Shown here piece by piece: positions 1 through 5,355 of a stretch of DNA of 5,759 bases. Where the stretch lies: assembly GCA_023145395.1 (NCBI GenBank), contig JAGLDW010000235.1:1-5759 (forward strand), read 5' to 3'. Source of the stretch: Lentisphaeria bacterium (GTDB lineage: Bacteria; Verrucomicrobiota; Lentisphaeria; Oligosphaerales; Lenti-02). Both the position numbers and the translations under genes were made by a program. The notes under the pieces are model-generated. The model was not told where the DNA came from and made no database searches. It saw only the letters and a list, made by a program, of their open reading frames with translations. Position 1 is the stretch's first letter; each line of letters begins with the position of its first letter.

Positions 1-432
1 ATCATCGGCATCGAGGCGGACATCGAGCCTCTGGAGAAACGCCTGTGCGACGCCGTCCGGAAGCAGTCGCGCCTCCAGCTTCTGATCGACGGCTCCCACA
101 TGTTGCTCGACACGCGCAGAAAATCCTGCATGGACACGCTGCGGGTGACCGCCTCGAACATGTTCCGCAACGTCCAGGAGCGCTTCCGCGCCATCTGCGA
201 CAACTTCCGCGACGACCACGTTCTCGTGCGCATGCTCAGCCGCTGCAGCGGATCGATGACCAGAACCGACGACGAGGTTCTCTTCAAGATCTGGATCCCC
301 GGAACGCTCCTGCCTCATCGCGTCCGCGCAATCGAGAGGCTTCTCAAGGAGATCGAGGACCAGACAAACAGCCAGCTCCCCGATGCCAGGCCAACGCGTC
401 TGAAGCTGGTCGTCGGCCCCTTCAAGGCCTGA
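1..432 (+). CDS. transposase-like protein, C-terminal part (5' end outside window)
   Basis: The frame is open from the left edge to a TGA at 430-432, giving the last 143 residues of a longer protein. The segment is basic and largely helical. A core reading MDTLRVTASNMF (codons about 44-55) is followed by a CDNFRDDHVLVRML block (about 67-80), a short beta-rich stretch, and a final helix plus a KLVVG strand. From memory this arrangement (a T(A/T)(K/R)N(I/M)F segment, then N(Y/F)RDDHV, then a strand-rich tail) matches the C-terminus of a family commonly annotated as putative transposases in several bacterial phyla. The catalytic region would lie upstream and cannot be seen. A domesticated or decayed copy is possible. 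The family call is moderately secure; activity and mobility are unknown. It converges on the lipoprotein gene at 462-740 with a 29-bp gap. Confidence 0.6.
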   Translation: MIGIEADIEPLEKRLCDAVRKQSRLQLLIDGSHMLLDTRRKSCMDTLRVTASNMFRNVQERFRAICDNFRDDHVLVRMLSRCSGSMTRTDDEVLFKIWIPGTLLPHRVRAIERLLKEIEDQTNSQLPDARPTRLKLVVGPFKA

Positions 433-461
433 CGCAAGAGAGAAAATGTGGGCGTTCTACT

Positions 462-740
462 TTACACGACCCCGTGCCTGCGATACTGAGCTCTGGTGAA
501 CACCAACCCACTCATAAGGTTGGCAGGAATCACTACTGGTGCATTTGATTCATTTCGCACACTCACGAAAACGTAGACTGGTTCAAACGGGACTATCTCG
601 GCACTGGACACAGATAGGCCCAGCATCAAGATATCCCCGACCTTAGAATCTGGCTCTTGACTACAGCCAGATGACGAGATCACCAAAAACACAGCAAACA
701 TCAGCGATGAAATCAGGGGTAGCCAGTTGGTTGATTTCAT
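462..740 (-). CDS. short, probably truncated lipoprotein with Ig-like N-terminal segment
   Basis: This 92-residue protein starts at the ATG at 738-740, chosen because AAGAGG lies 10 nt upstream and a membrane-targeting segment begins at once. A GTG at 789-791 is in frame but would put a charged, non-signal extension in front. Residues 1-25 are a lysine followed by a hydrophobic run ending SSSGC. Cys26 is a likely acylation site, although Ser at -3 is not the preferred Leu/Val/Ile. The mature part contains EPVYVFVSVRNESNAPVVI (residues about 53-71), which resembles the first strands of an Ig-like domain (an E-PVY-V-V-N-S--PV pattern seen at the start of large exported proteins). The chain then ends after only about 20 more residues with a basic tail (TRAQYRRHGVV). 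GC is about 48%, lower than in yihY. The protein probably lost its 3' part to an insertion, since a transposase-like gene ends 29 bp away. No function can be assigned. Confidence 0.6.
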   Translation of the reverse strand: MKSTNWLPLISSLMFAVFLVISSSGCSQEPDSKVGDILMLGLSVSSAEIVPFEPVYVFVSVRNESNAPVVIPANLMSGLVFTRAQYRRHGVV

Positions 741-771
741 GACGTCCCATCCTCTTGCCTTTCGGTTCGCC

Positions 772-800
772 GTCCAGAGTCCGCCTCCCACATTCTGGAC
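772..800. repeat. inverted repeat, 7-bp arms, 15-nt loop
   Basis: GTCCAGA at 772-778 pairs perfectly with TCTGGAC at 794-800. In the minus-strand transcript this stem-loop would be the one closest to the lipoprotein start codon, ending about 30 nt before it. No T-tract follows, so it does not look like a terminator. It is one of three inverted repeats in a row in the yihY-lipoprotein gap. Confidence 0.5.
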
Positions 801-810
801 AGGCTTTGCG

Positions 811-827
811 GAACTCGCAGCGAGTTC
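811..827. repeat. 17-bp palindrome GAACTCGC-A-GCGAGTTC
   Basis: Two perfect 8-bp arms (811-818 and 820-827) flank a single central A. As RNA this would fold as a 7-bp stem with a 3-nt loop. As DNA it could be a dyad operator or part of a dispersed repeat. It lies between the yihY stop and the lipoprotein start. No T-run follows on either strand, which argues against an intrinsic terminator. The 8-A-8 architecture matches the palindrome at 2553-2569, although the arm sequences differ. Confidence 0.6.
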
Positions 828-837
828 TTCGGCGGTT

Positions 838-854
838 GCCAGCTCGCGACTGGC
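838..854 (-). other. short hairpin just after the yihY stop
   Basis: GCCAG at 838-842 pairs with CTGGC at 850-854 around a 7-nt loop. In the minus-strand transcript it begins 10 nt after the yihY TGA (865-867). Its position suits a 3'-end or processing structure, but there is no U-tract, so a Rho-independent terminator is not supported. It is the first of three stem-loops met after yihY. Confidence 0.35.
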
Positions 855-864
855 GTCGAGGATC

Positions 865-2391
865 TCAGGCGGTGGCTGTCTCGGCCACGATCAGATCGCG
901 GAACGTGTTCGCGGAGAGTCCGTCGTGGAATACAGAGTATTTCTCCGCGACCAGCGTGCTGAGCGCCTTGGGTGCCACTCGTCTCAGGCTGCGCGCCATG
1001 GGGTCGTCAGCGTGCCTGAACACGGCTTCGACGTCTCCGACGGTCAACTGCGCCAAGTCCCGGGCGGGGACATAGGTGCCCTCCATCCCCGCGACGGGAG
1101 CGAGTATGCCGCTTTCCGCAAGCGTGTCGAGCACATCGGAGATCAAGCGCGCGGGAACTGCATTGTCGTCGGAGAATCCAGCCAACGACCAGGGGCCGCG
1201 GTTCTCGTGCAGCGACCGGCAGATCTCGTAGGTCAGGACCATGGCGAGCATTTCCCGAGCTGCGGGTGGCACCCGCGGCGTTCCGCTTTCGAGTATGTAC
1301 GTTCGATGGTGCTGCACGGCGAAACTCACTTCCACACCAAGAAGCACGATAGTCCAGTTGGCGTAGACCCAGGCCAGGAAGAAGGGAACGGCGGCGAAGG
1401 TTCCATAGATGGCGTTGTATTTGGCCAGCCCGATCTGGGCGGAGATGTACAGAATCTGGATGGCGGACCAGGTGACGCCTGCGGTGAATCCACCCACCAT
1501 GCCGGGAAACAGGCGCACGCGGGTGTTCGGCATGAACATGTACAGAAATGTGAACGCGCCACAGATGAAGAGCAGCCCCGACAGGCGAATCGCCTGCTGG
1601 TAGACAATGGCAAGCGGGCCTGCCACCTCGCGCATCTGCGCGACCACCGCCCCCGACCCGAGCGCAGCATTGGCGGCGGTGGCGGCGAGGAAGATGAAGG
1701 GAATGAGGATCAGCACTAGAAAGTATTCTGCCATTTTGCGGAAAAATGGACGCGCCTTGCGCACACCCCAGATATGGTTGAATGTCTGCTCCAGCTTCGA
1801 CATGGCCTTCACCACAGTCAGTAGCATGAGCAGCAGGCCGAACAGGCCCAACGCTTTCACACTGGTCTTCTCCACATAGTTGAAAACCGTGACCAGCGCT
1901 TTCTGCATGGGTTCCGGGAGACTGGAGGCGCGCACGCCCAAGAGATTGGAAGATCCTTCGTCCACATTTCCGGGGGTGTTCTCGTCCCCAGCTGACTCAT
2001 CGGGGATGACGCGATACTCCACCACGATTTCCGGCTTTCCCGTCTTCGAGTCGGGCGAGGCCGCCACCGGGATCTCGTGCTTCTCCAGACCGATTGTTCC
2101 GATGAGCATGTCGTGGGTTCCGAAGCCCTTGGAGGCAGAGAACGTGAATGCCAGAACCGGAACCATGGACATGAGCGTGATGTAGGTGAGCGCCGAGGAC
2201 TGCAGGCCGCAGTTGTCTCCCAGGAACCCCCGGATCACAATCGTCACGATGCGGCAACTGGTGCGCACCATGCGTTTGACCGGTGACACTCCCCGGTCCA
2301 AGTCGTTCCAGAGCTCCTCGAGGAAGAATCTCCGCGCATCGGCGATCATTTCCCTCACGCCCTCCATGCGTGTCCGTTTACGCTCTGTCAT
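865..2391 (-). CDS. YihY/BrkB-family inner-membrane protein with C-terminal winged-helix-like domain
   Basis: This is a 508-residue multi-pass membrane protein of the YihY/BrkB family, once mislabelled RNase BN; its biochemical role is unsettled. The ATG at 2389-2391 has AAGGGA 8 nt upstream. Residues 1-45 are a charged cytoplasmic start. Hydrophobic segments follow at about 66-88, 178-200, 222-245, 268-287, 296-318 and 327-357. The family signature is clear: GLQSSALTYITLMSMVP near residue 62, a KLEQTFNHIWGVRKAR block near 199, an RLFPGMVGGFTAGVTW block near 293, and YNAIYGTFAAVPFFLAWVYA near 325. Two parts exceed the roughly 290-residue E. coli YihY. One is an acidic insert at about 97-165 between the first two membrane segments, probably periplasmic. 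The other is a C-terminal tail (about 376-508) whose residues 380-460 (EMLAMVLTYEICRSL, then LISDVLDTLAESGIL, then a YVPARDL wing) look like an Rrf2-type winged helix. Such tails occur in other long YihY homologues. Whether it binds DNA is unknown. Confidence 0.93.
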   Translation of the reverse strand: MTERKRTRMEGVREMIADARRFFLEELWNDLDRGVSPVKRMVRTSCRIVTIVIRGFLGDNCGLQSSALTYITLMSMVPVLAFTFSASKGFGTHDMLIGTIGLEKHEIPVAASPDSKTGKPEIVVEYRVIPDESAGDENTPGNVDEGSSNLLGVRASSLPEPMQKALVTVFNYVEKTSVKALGLFGLLLMLLTVVKAMSKLEQTFNHIWGVRKARPFFRKMAEYFLVLILIPFIFLAATAANAALGSGAVVAQMREVAGPLAIVYQQAIRLSGLLFICGAFTFLYMFMPNTRVRLFPGMVGGFTAGVTWSAIQILYISAQIGLAKYNAIYGTFAAVPFFLAWVYANWTIVLLGVEVSFAVQHHRTYILESGTPRVPPAAREMLAMVLTYEICRSLHENRGPWSLAGFSDDNAVPARLISDVLDTLAESGILAPVAGMEGTYVPARDLAQLTVGDVEAVFRHADDPMARSLRRVAPKALSTLVAEKYSVFHDGLSANTFRDLIVAETATA

Positions 2392-2441
2392 GAAAAATGT
2401 CCCTTGTGGATGCTAACTTCCGATTCAAAGCTGTTGCGAGA

Positions 2442-2470
2442 AGTATACCTGATCACCAGTGATAGCACAA
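2442..2470 (-). promoter_or_regulatory. candidate sigma70-type promoter for yihY
   Basis: Read on the minus strand, TTGTGC (2470-2465) and TATACT (2447-2442) are separated by 17 nt. The -10 box matches the consensus at 5 of 6 positions and the -35 box at 3 of 6. The -10 lies about 50 nt before the yihY ATG, a normal leader length. Placement and spacing support it; no experimental evidence is available. Confidence 0.45.
2452..2463. promoter_or_regulatory. small palindrome ATCAC-CA-GTGAT inside the yihY promoter spacer
   Basis: Perfect 5-bp arms flank a 2-bp centre, lying wholly between the candidate -35 and -10 boxes of yihY. That is a typical place for a repressor or activator dyad. With such short arms a chance match is quite possible, so an operator is only suggested. 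Confidence 0.3.
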
Positions 2471-2521
2471 TACGGCAAACCTGTAACGGCAGATCAGCGG
2501 AGTCCGCAAACCCGCGTGCGA

Positions 2522-2550
2522 TTGTTCGAGGGCCCGCCAGGAAGTATGAT
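2522..2550 (+). promoter_or_regulatory. candidate sigma70-type promoter for the beta-propeller gene
   Basis: TTGTTC (2522-2527) and TATGAT (2545-2550) are exactly 17 nt apart. The -10 matches TATAAT at 5 of 6 positions and the -35 matches at 3 of 6. Transcription would start near 2556-2558, giving a leader of about 77 nt before the ATG at 2634 and placing the start inside the palindrome at 2553-2569. Confidence 0.45.
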
Positions 2551-2552
2551 AT

Positions 2553-2569
2553 GGAGTGCCAGGCACTCC
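2553..2569. repeat. 17-bp palindrome GGAGTGCC-A-GGCACTCC at the predicted transcription start
   Basis: Perfect 8-bp arms (2553-2560 and 2562-2569) surround a central A, starting 2 nt after the candidate -10 box of the beta-propeller gene. It could be an operator covering the start site, a 5'-end hairpin that stabilises the mRNA, or a copy of a dispersed repeat. The tract after it is CTTTGG, too short a T-run for an intrinsic terminator. Confidence 0.55.
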
Positions 2570-2633
2570 CTTTGGATCTCCCGGCGCGGAAAATGGCTGT
2601 ACTCGTATTGACCCCAACATTCGGAGAACGAAC

Positions 2634-3845
2634 ATGCGTTCAAGACACATCCTCCCTTTGGTTTTTCTGGTTTTGCTGGCATCCTGCCTGTGCGCTGACT
2701 GGCCGCAGTGGCGCGGTCCGAAGCGGGATGGGCGTTCCCGCGAGAAGGGGCTGGCGCGGAGCTGGCCCAAGGACGGTCCGGAAAAGCTCTGGAGTGCCAA
2801 AGGCATGGGCAAGGGCTACTCCACGGTGGCGGTCGTCGGGAAGACGATCTACGTCACGGGCATGTTCGGGGGGAAGGGCAAACTGGTCGCTCTGAAAAGC
2901 GATGGCAGCATCCGGGGGAAGGTCAGCTATGGCGCAGAAGGCGGGAAGTCGTATCCGGGAGCGCGTTCGACTCCAACGATCGACGATGGGCGGATCTACA
3001 TCATGAGCGCGGCCGGCGCGGTCATCTGCATCGGTGCCAAGAACGGAAAGATTCAATGGCAGATCGACACCAAGCAGGAGTTCGGCGCCAAGGATATTAG
3101 CTGGCACATCACGGAGTCCCTGCTGATCGATGGCGACAACCTGATCTGCACGCCCGGCGGGAGCAGCCTGATGGTGGCGCTGGACAAGAAGACCGGGCGG
3201 ACGGTGTGGAAGAGCAAGGGGGGACCGAGATGCCGCAGCGCCTACTGCTCCCCCATCGTCGTCGATCACAACCGCAAGCGTATTATTCTGACGATGGTGG
3301 AGAAGGGTGCCGTCGGAGTGGATGCCAAGAGCGGCCGTGTTCTCTGGCTTCACGAACACAAGAATCGGCATGGGGTGCACGCGGCCACACCGATCTACCG
3401 CAAGGGCGATGTATTCATCTCGAGTGGCTACGGGTATGGCGCCGAGATGCTCCGGCTCTCGCGGGACGGCGGCTCCGTGCGCCGGCAATGGGAATGCAAG
3501 CAACTGGACAATCACCACGGAGGCTGCATCCGCATCGGCGACACCATCTACGGCACCAACAACCGGGGGCTCCTGGCCCTGGATTTTGAAAGTGGCAAGA
3601 TCCGCTGGCAGGGACGGGGCGTTGGCAAGGGCTCCACGATCGCTGTGAATGACATGCTGATCGTCTATGGCGAGAAGGGAACCGTCGGCTTGTTCACAAC
3701 TGGCGACGAGGGCTGCACTCTCGTCGGCCAGTTCCGCGTGAACGAGGGGGATGGCCAGCACTGGGCCCACCCCGTCGTCGCCAACGGCAGGCTCTACATC
3801 CGCCACGGAGACGTGCTCATGTGCTACGACGTCTCCGGCAGATGA
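2634..3845 (+). CDS. exported PQQ-type beta-propeller repeat protein
   Basis: This is a 403-residue protein of the PQQ-binding-like beta-propeller type, common in Planctomycetes and relatives. The ATG at 2634 has GGAG 7 nt upstream and opens directly into a signal peptide; a longer in-frame start at 2556 (GTG) would bury it. Residues 1-21 are the signal. Either LASC (15-18) is a lipobox that makes Cys18 the lipid anchor, or signal peptidase I cuts after Ala21. The mature protein starts DWPQWRGPKRDG (22-33), the hallmark opening of these proteins. Blade motifs of the form D-x-x-(S/N)G-x-x-x-W recur near residues 132-142 (AKNGKIQW), 182-192 (DKKTGRTVW), 228-238 (DAKSGRVLW), 274-286 and 315-325 (DFESGKIRW), which fits a seven- or eight-bladed propeller. 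No haem-binding CxxCH motif is seen, so a quinoprotein dehydrogenase activity should not be assumed; many members are probably binding or scaffold proteins. The isomerase gene follows 71 bp downstream. Confidence 0.92.
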   Translation: MRSRHILPLVFLVLLASCLCADWPQWRGPKRDGRSREKGLARSWPKDGPEKLWSAKGMGKGYSTVAVVGKTIYVTGMFGGKGKLVALKSDGSIRGKVSYGAEGGKSYPGARSTPTIDDGRIYIMSAAGAVICIGAKNGKIQWQIDTKQEFGAKDISWHITESLLIDGDNLICTPGGSSLMVALDKKTGRTVWKSKGGPRCRSAYCSPIVVDHNRKRIILTMVEKGAVGVDAKSGRVLWLHEHKNRHGVHAATPIYRKGDVFISSGYGYGAEMLRLSRDGGSVRRQWECKQLDNHHGGCIRIGDTIYGTNNRGLLALDFESGKIRWQGRGVGKGSTIAVNDMLIVYGEKGTVGLFTTGDEGCTLVGQFRVNEGDGQHWAHPVVANGRLYIRHGDVLMCYDVSGR

Positions 3846-3861
3846 AATGAACCACAAAACA

Positions 3862-3900
3862 CGAGGATGAAGACCTCTTCCCAATCGTATCCTCTCCTCG
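3862..3900. other. nested inverted repeats between beta-propeller and isomerase genes
   Basis: CGAGGA (3862-3867) can pair with TCCTCG (3895-3900), or GAGGAT (3863-3868) with ATCCTC (3889-3894). Both enclose the small palindrome GAAGA-CC-TCTTC (3869-3880). There is no following T-tract; the next bases are AAACAGGAAC, which carry the Shine-Dalgarno site of the isomerase gene. A terminator is therefore unlikely. Polypurine/polypyrimidine bias may produce these matches by chance. Confidence 0.25.
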
Positions 3901-3916
3901 AAACAGGAACTCTCTC

Positions 3917-5308
3917 ATGACTCGTTCCCCGCGCATCGGCCTCCTGCCGCTCTATCTCAAACTCTATGACGACGTCACCCCTGAACGTCGTGCGGATTTC
4001 ATGCCGTTTCTGGAACAGGTTGTGGAGGCGTTCGGCAACGGAGGCGTGGACGTGACCCCCGCCGAGGTCTGCCGCGTGAAGCCGGAGTTCGAACAGGCTG
4101 TCAAGTCCTTCGAGGAGGCCGATGTCGATCTGATTGTGACTCTGCACCTCGCCTATTCCCCGTCGCTCGAGTCCATCGACCCTCTCTGCGATACCAGTCT
4201 GCCGATCTTCATGCTCGACACCACCATGGACGCCTCCTTTGGACAGGATGTGGATCCATCCCGCATCATGTACAACCACGGCATCCACGGTGTTCAGGAT
4301 CTTGCCTGCATGCTGCGCAGACGGCGGAAAGCCTTCCGCATTGCGGCAGGACATTTTCAGGACTCGAATGTGATCGGCCGTGCCTGCCAGGCCGCGCGCG
4401 GCGCGCGTGCCGCACGCCGGTTGCACAGCACCAACGCCCTTCGCATCGGTGAGCCTTTCGCGGGAATGGGAGACTTCGCCGTGGACGAGACGGTTCTCGC
4501 AAGCCAGTTCGGCATGCGGATCACGCAGCGCATGCCGGCGGACTTGCTGCAATACGCCCCCTCTGTGACTGAGGAGGCCGTCCAAACGGAAATGGCTGCG
4601 GATCTAGTGCGCTTCGACGCCGATATCGATCCCGCCGTGCACGAACGCTCGGTGCGGGCGGGCCTAGTCGTGCGCGCTGCCTTGGAGGACGGTGGACACA
4701 ATGCCTTCAGCGCCAATTTCCTTGCCTTCGACACGCCCGAGGGCGCTCTGGGCGTCGTGCCTTTTCTGGAGGCGTCCAAAGCCATGTCGAGGGGTGTCGG
4801 GTATGCAGGCGAGGGCGATGTCTTCACGGCGGCTCTCGTGGGTGCGCTGGCCTCGGCCTTTGACCGAACCACCTTCACGGAGATCTTCTGCCCCGACTGG
4901 TCCGGTGGCTCCATCTTCCTCTCGCATATGGGCGAGATCAACCCCGATGTCGTCGAGGGCAAAGCCAGGCTTTGTGAGAAACCCTATCCCTACACGGACG
5001 CGCTCAATCCCGCGATGGCATCGGGTGCTCCCGCGCCGGGCCCTGCCGTGTTCGTCAACCTCGCACCGGGACCAGACGACACCTTCGGGCTCATTGCCGC
5101 ACCCGTGACGGTGCTGGCGGATGCTGTGACAGAGGCGTTGCGCGATTCGGTCCGCGGCTGGATTCGCCCCACTCGCGAACTGGAGGAGTTCCTCGAGCTC
5201 TACTCCCAGAATGGAGGTACGCACCACAGCGCCCTGGTGCACGGGGACTGTCTGGAGGGAATCATCGCCTTTGCGGACTACGCGGGACTCGACTGCGTGG
5301 TGATCTGA
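3917..5308 (+). CDS. L-arabinose/L-fucose isomerase-family protein (AraA-like), substrate unknown
   Basis: This 463-residue cytoplasmic protein is somewhat shorter than E. coli AraA (500). AGGA lies 8 nt before the ATG. Recognisable AraA-like blocks occur in order: RIGLLPLYLKLYDD (6-19), a VTLHLAYSPSLESI motif (74-87), GHFQDSNVIGRA (145-156, compare GHWQDKQAHERI in AraA), GGHNAFSANF (259-268), GYAGEGDVFTAAL (295-307), FTEIF (320-324), IFLSHMGEINP (333-343) and GGTHHSALVHG (433-443). The four metal ligands of AraA (E306, E333, H350, H450 in E. coli) correspond to E299, E322, H337 and H437, so a divalent-metal aldose-ketose isomerase site appears intact. This alignment is by eye. The N-terminal region, which in AraA helps to bind the substrate, differs (LLPLYLKLYDD in place of SQHLYG), and no arabinose or fucose catabolic genes are adjacent, so the sugar cannot be named. 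It probably shares a transcript with the beta-propeller gene. Confidence 0.85.
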   Translation: MTRSPRIGLLPLYLKLYDDVTPERRADFMPFLEQVVEAFGNGGVDVTPAEVCRVKPEFEQAVKSFEEADVDLIVTLHLAYSPSLESIDPLCDTSLPIFMLDTTMDASFGQDVDPSRIMYNHGIHGVQDLACMLRRRRKAFRIAAGHFQDSNVIGRACQAARGARAARRLHSTNALRIGEPFAGMGDFAVDETVLASQFGMRITQRMPADLLQYAPSVTEEAVQTEMAADLVRFDADIDPAVHERSVRAGLVVRAALEDGGHNAFSANFLAFDTPEGALGVVPFLEASKAMSRGVGYAGEGDVFTAALVGALASAFDRTTFTEIFCPDWSGGSIFLSHMGEINPDVVEGKARLCEKPYPYTDALNPAMASGAPAPGPAVFVNLAPGPDDTFGLIAAPVTVLADAVTEALRDSVRGWIRPTRELEEFLELYSQNGGTHHSALVHGDCLEGIIAFADYAGLDCVVI

Positions 5309-5355
5309 CGGCCGGCGCTTAGAATTTGTGCATCCCGAAAGAAGGCATCATCAAG

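Noticed and set aside
503..523. Inverted repeat CCAACC / GGTTGG with a 9-nt loop
   Set aside because: Short arms within the lipoprotein coding sequence and no T-tract. It was considered as a transposon end, but without the other end nothing supports that.
693..824. Minus-strand frame through the yihY-lipoprotein gap with a CPECGRR stretch resembling half a zinc ribbon
   Set aside because: Only one CxxC pair, no good start codon, and the frame runs into the lipoprotein gene out of phase. Probably coincidental.
727..1719. Long plus-strand open frame (330 codons) opposite yihY
   Set aside because: It overlaps the well-supported yihY gene on the other strand. Its product is Gly/His/Arg-rich with no recognisable fold, typical of antisense frames in GC-rich genes.
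2556..2633. Upstream in-frame extension of the beta-propeller protein from a GTG at 2556
   Set aside because: It would place 26 residues before the signal peptide and lacks a Shine-Dalgarno site. The ATG at 2634 has GGAG at the right distance.
2640..3884. Long minus-strand open frame (414 codons) opposite the beta-propeller gene
   Set aside because: The product is Ala/Asp/Pro-rich with no domain, while the plus strand encodes a clear signal peptide and repeated propeller motifs.
4388..4412. GC-only alternating tract (gccgcgcgcggcgcgcg...) in the isomerase gene
   Set aside because: It encodes an Ala/Arg helix in frame with the rest of the protein. The composition is explained by coding and does not indicate a regulatory element.
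3824..4585. Minus-strand open frame (253 codons) opposite the start of the isomerase gene
   Set aside because: No start signal or domain is evident, and the opposite strand has conserved isomerase motifs throughout.
5320..5325. TAGAAT as a -10 box for the right-edge lipoprotein gene
   Set aside because: No acceptable -35 box at 16-18 nt upstream and no TGn extension, so a separate promoter is not supported.
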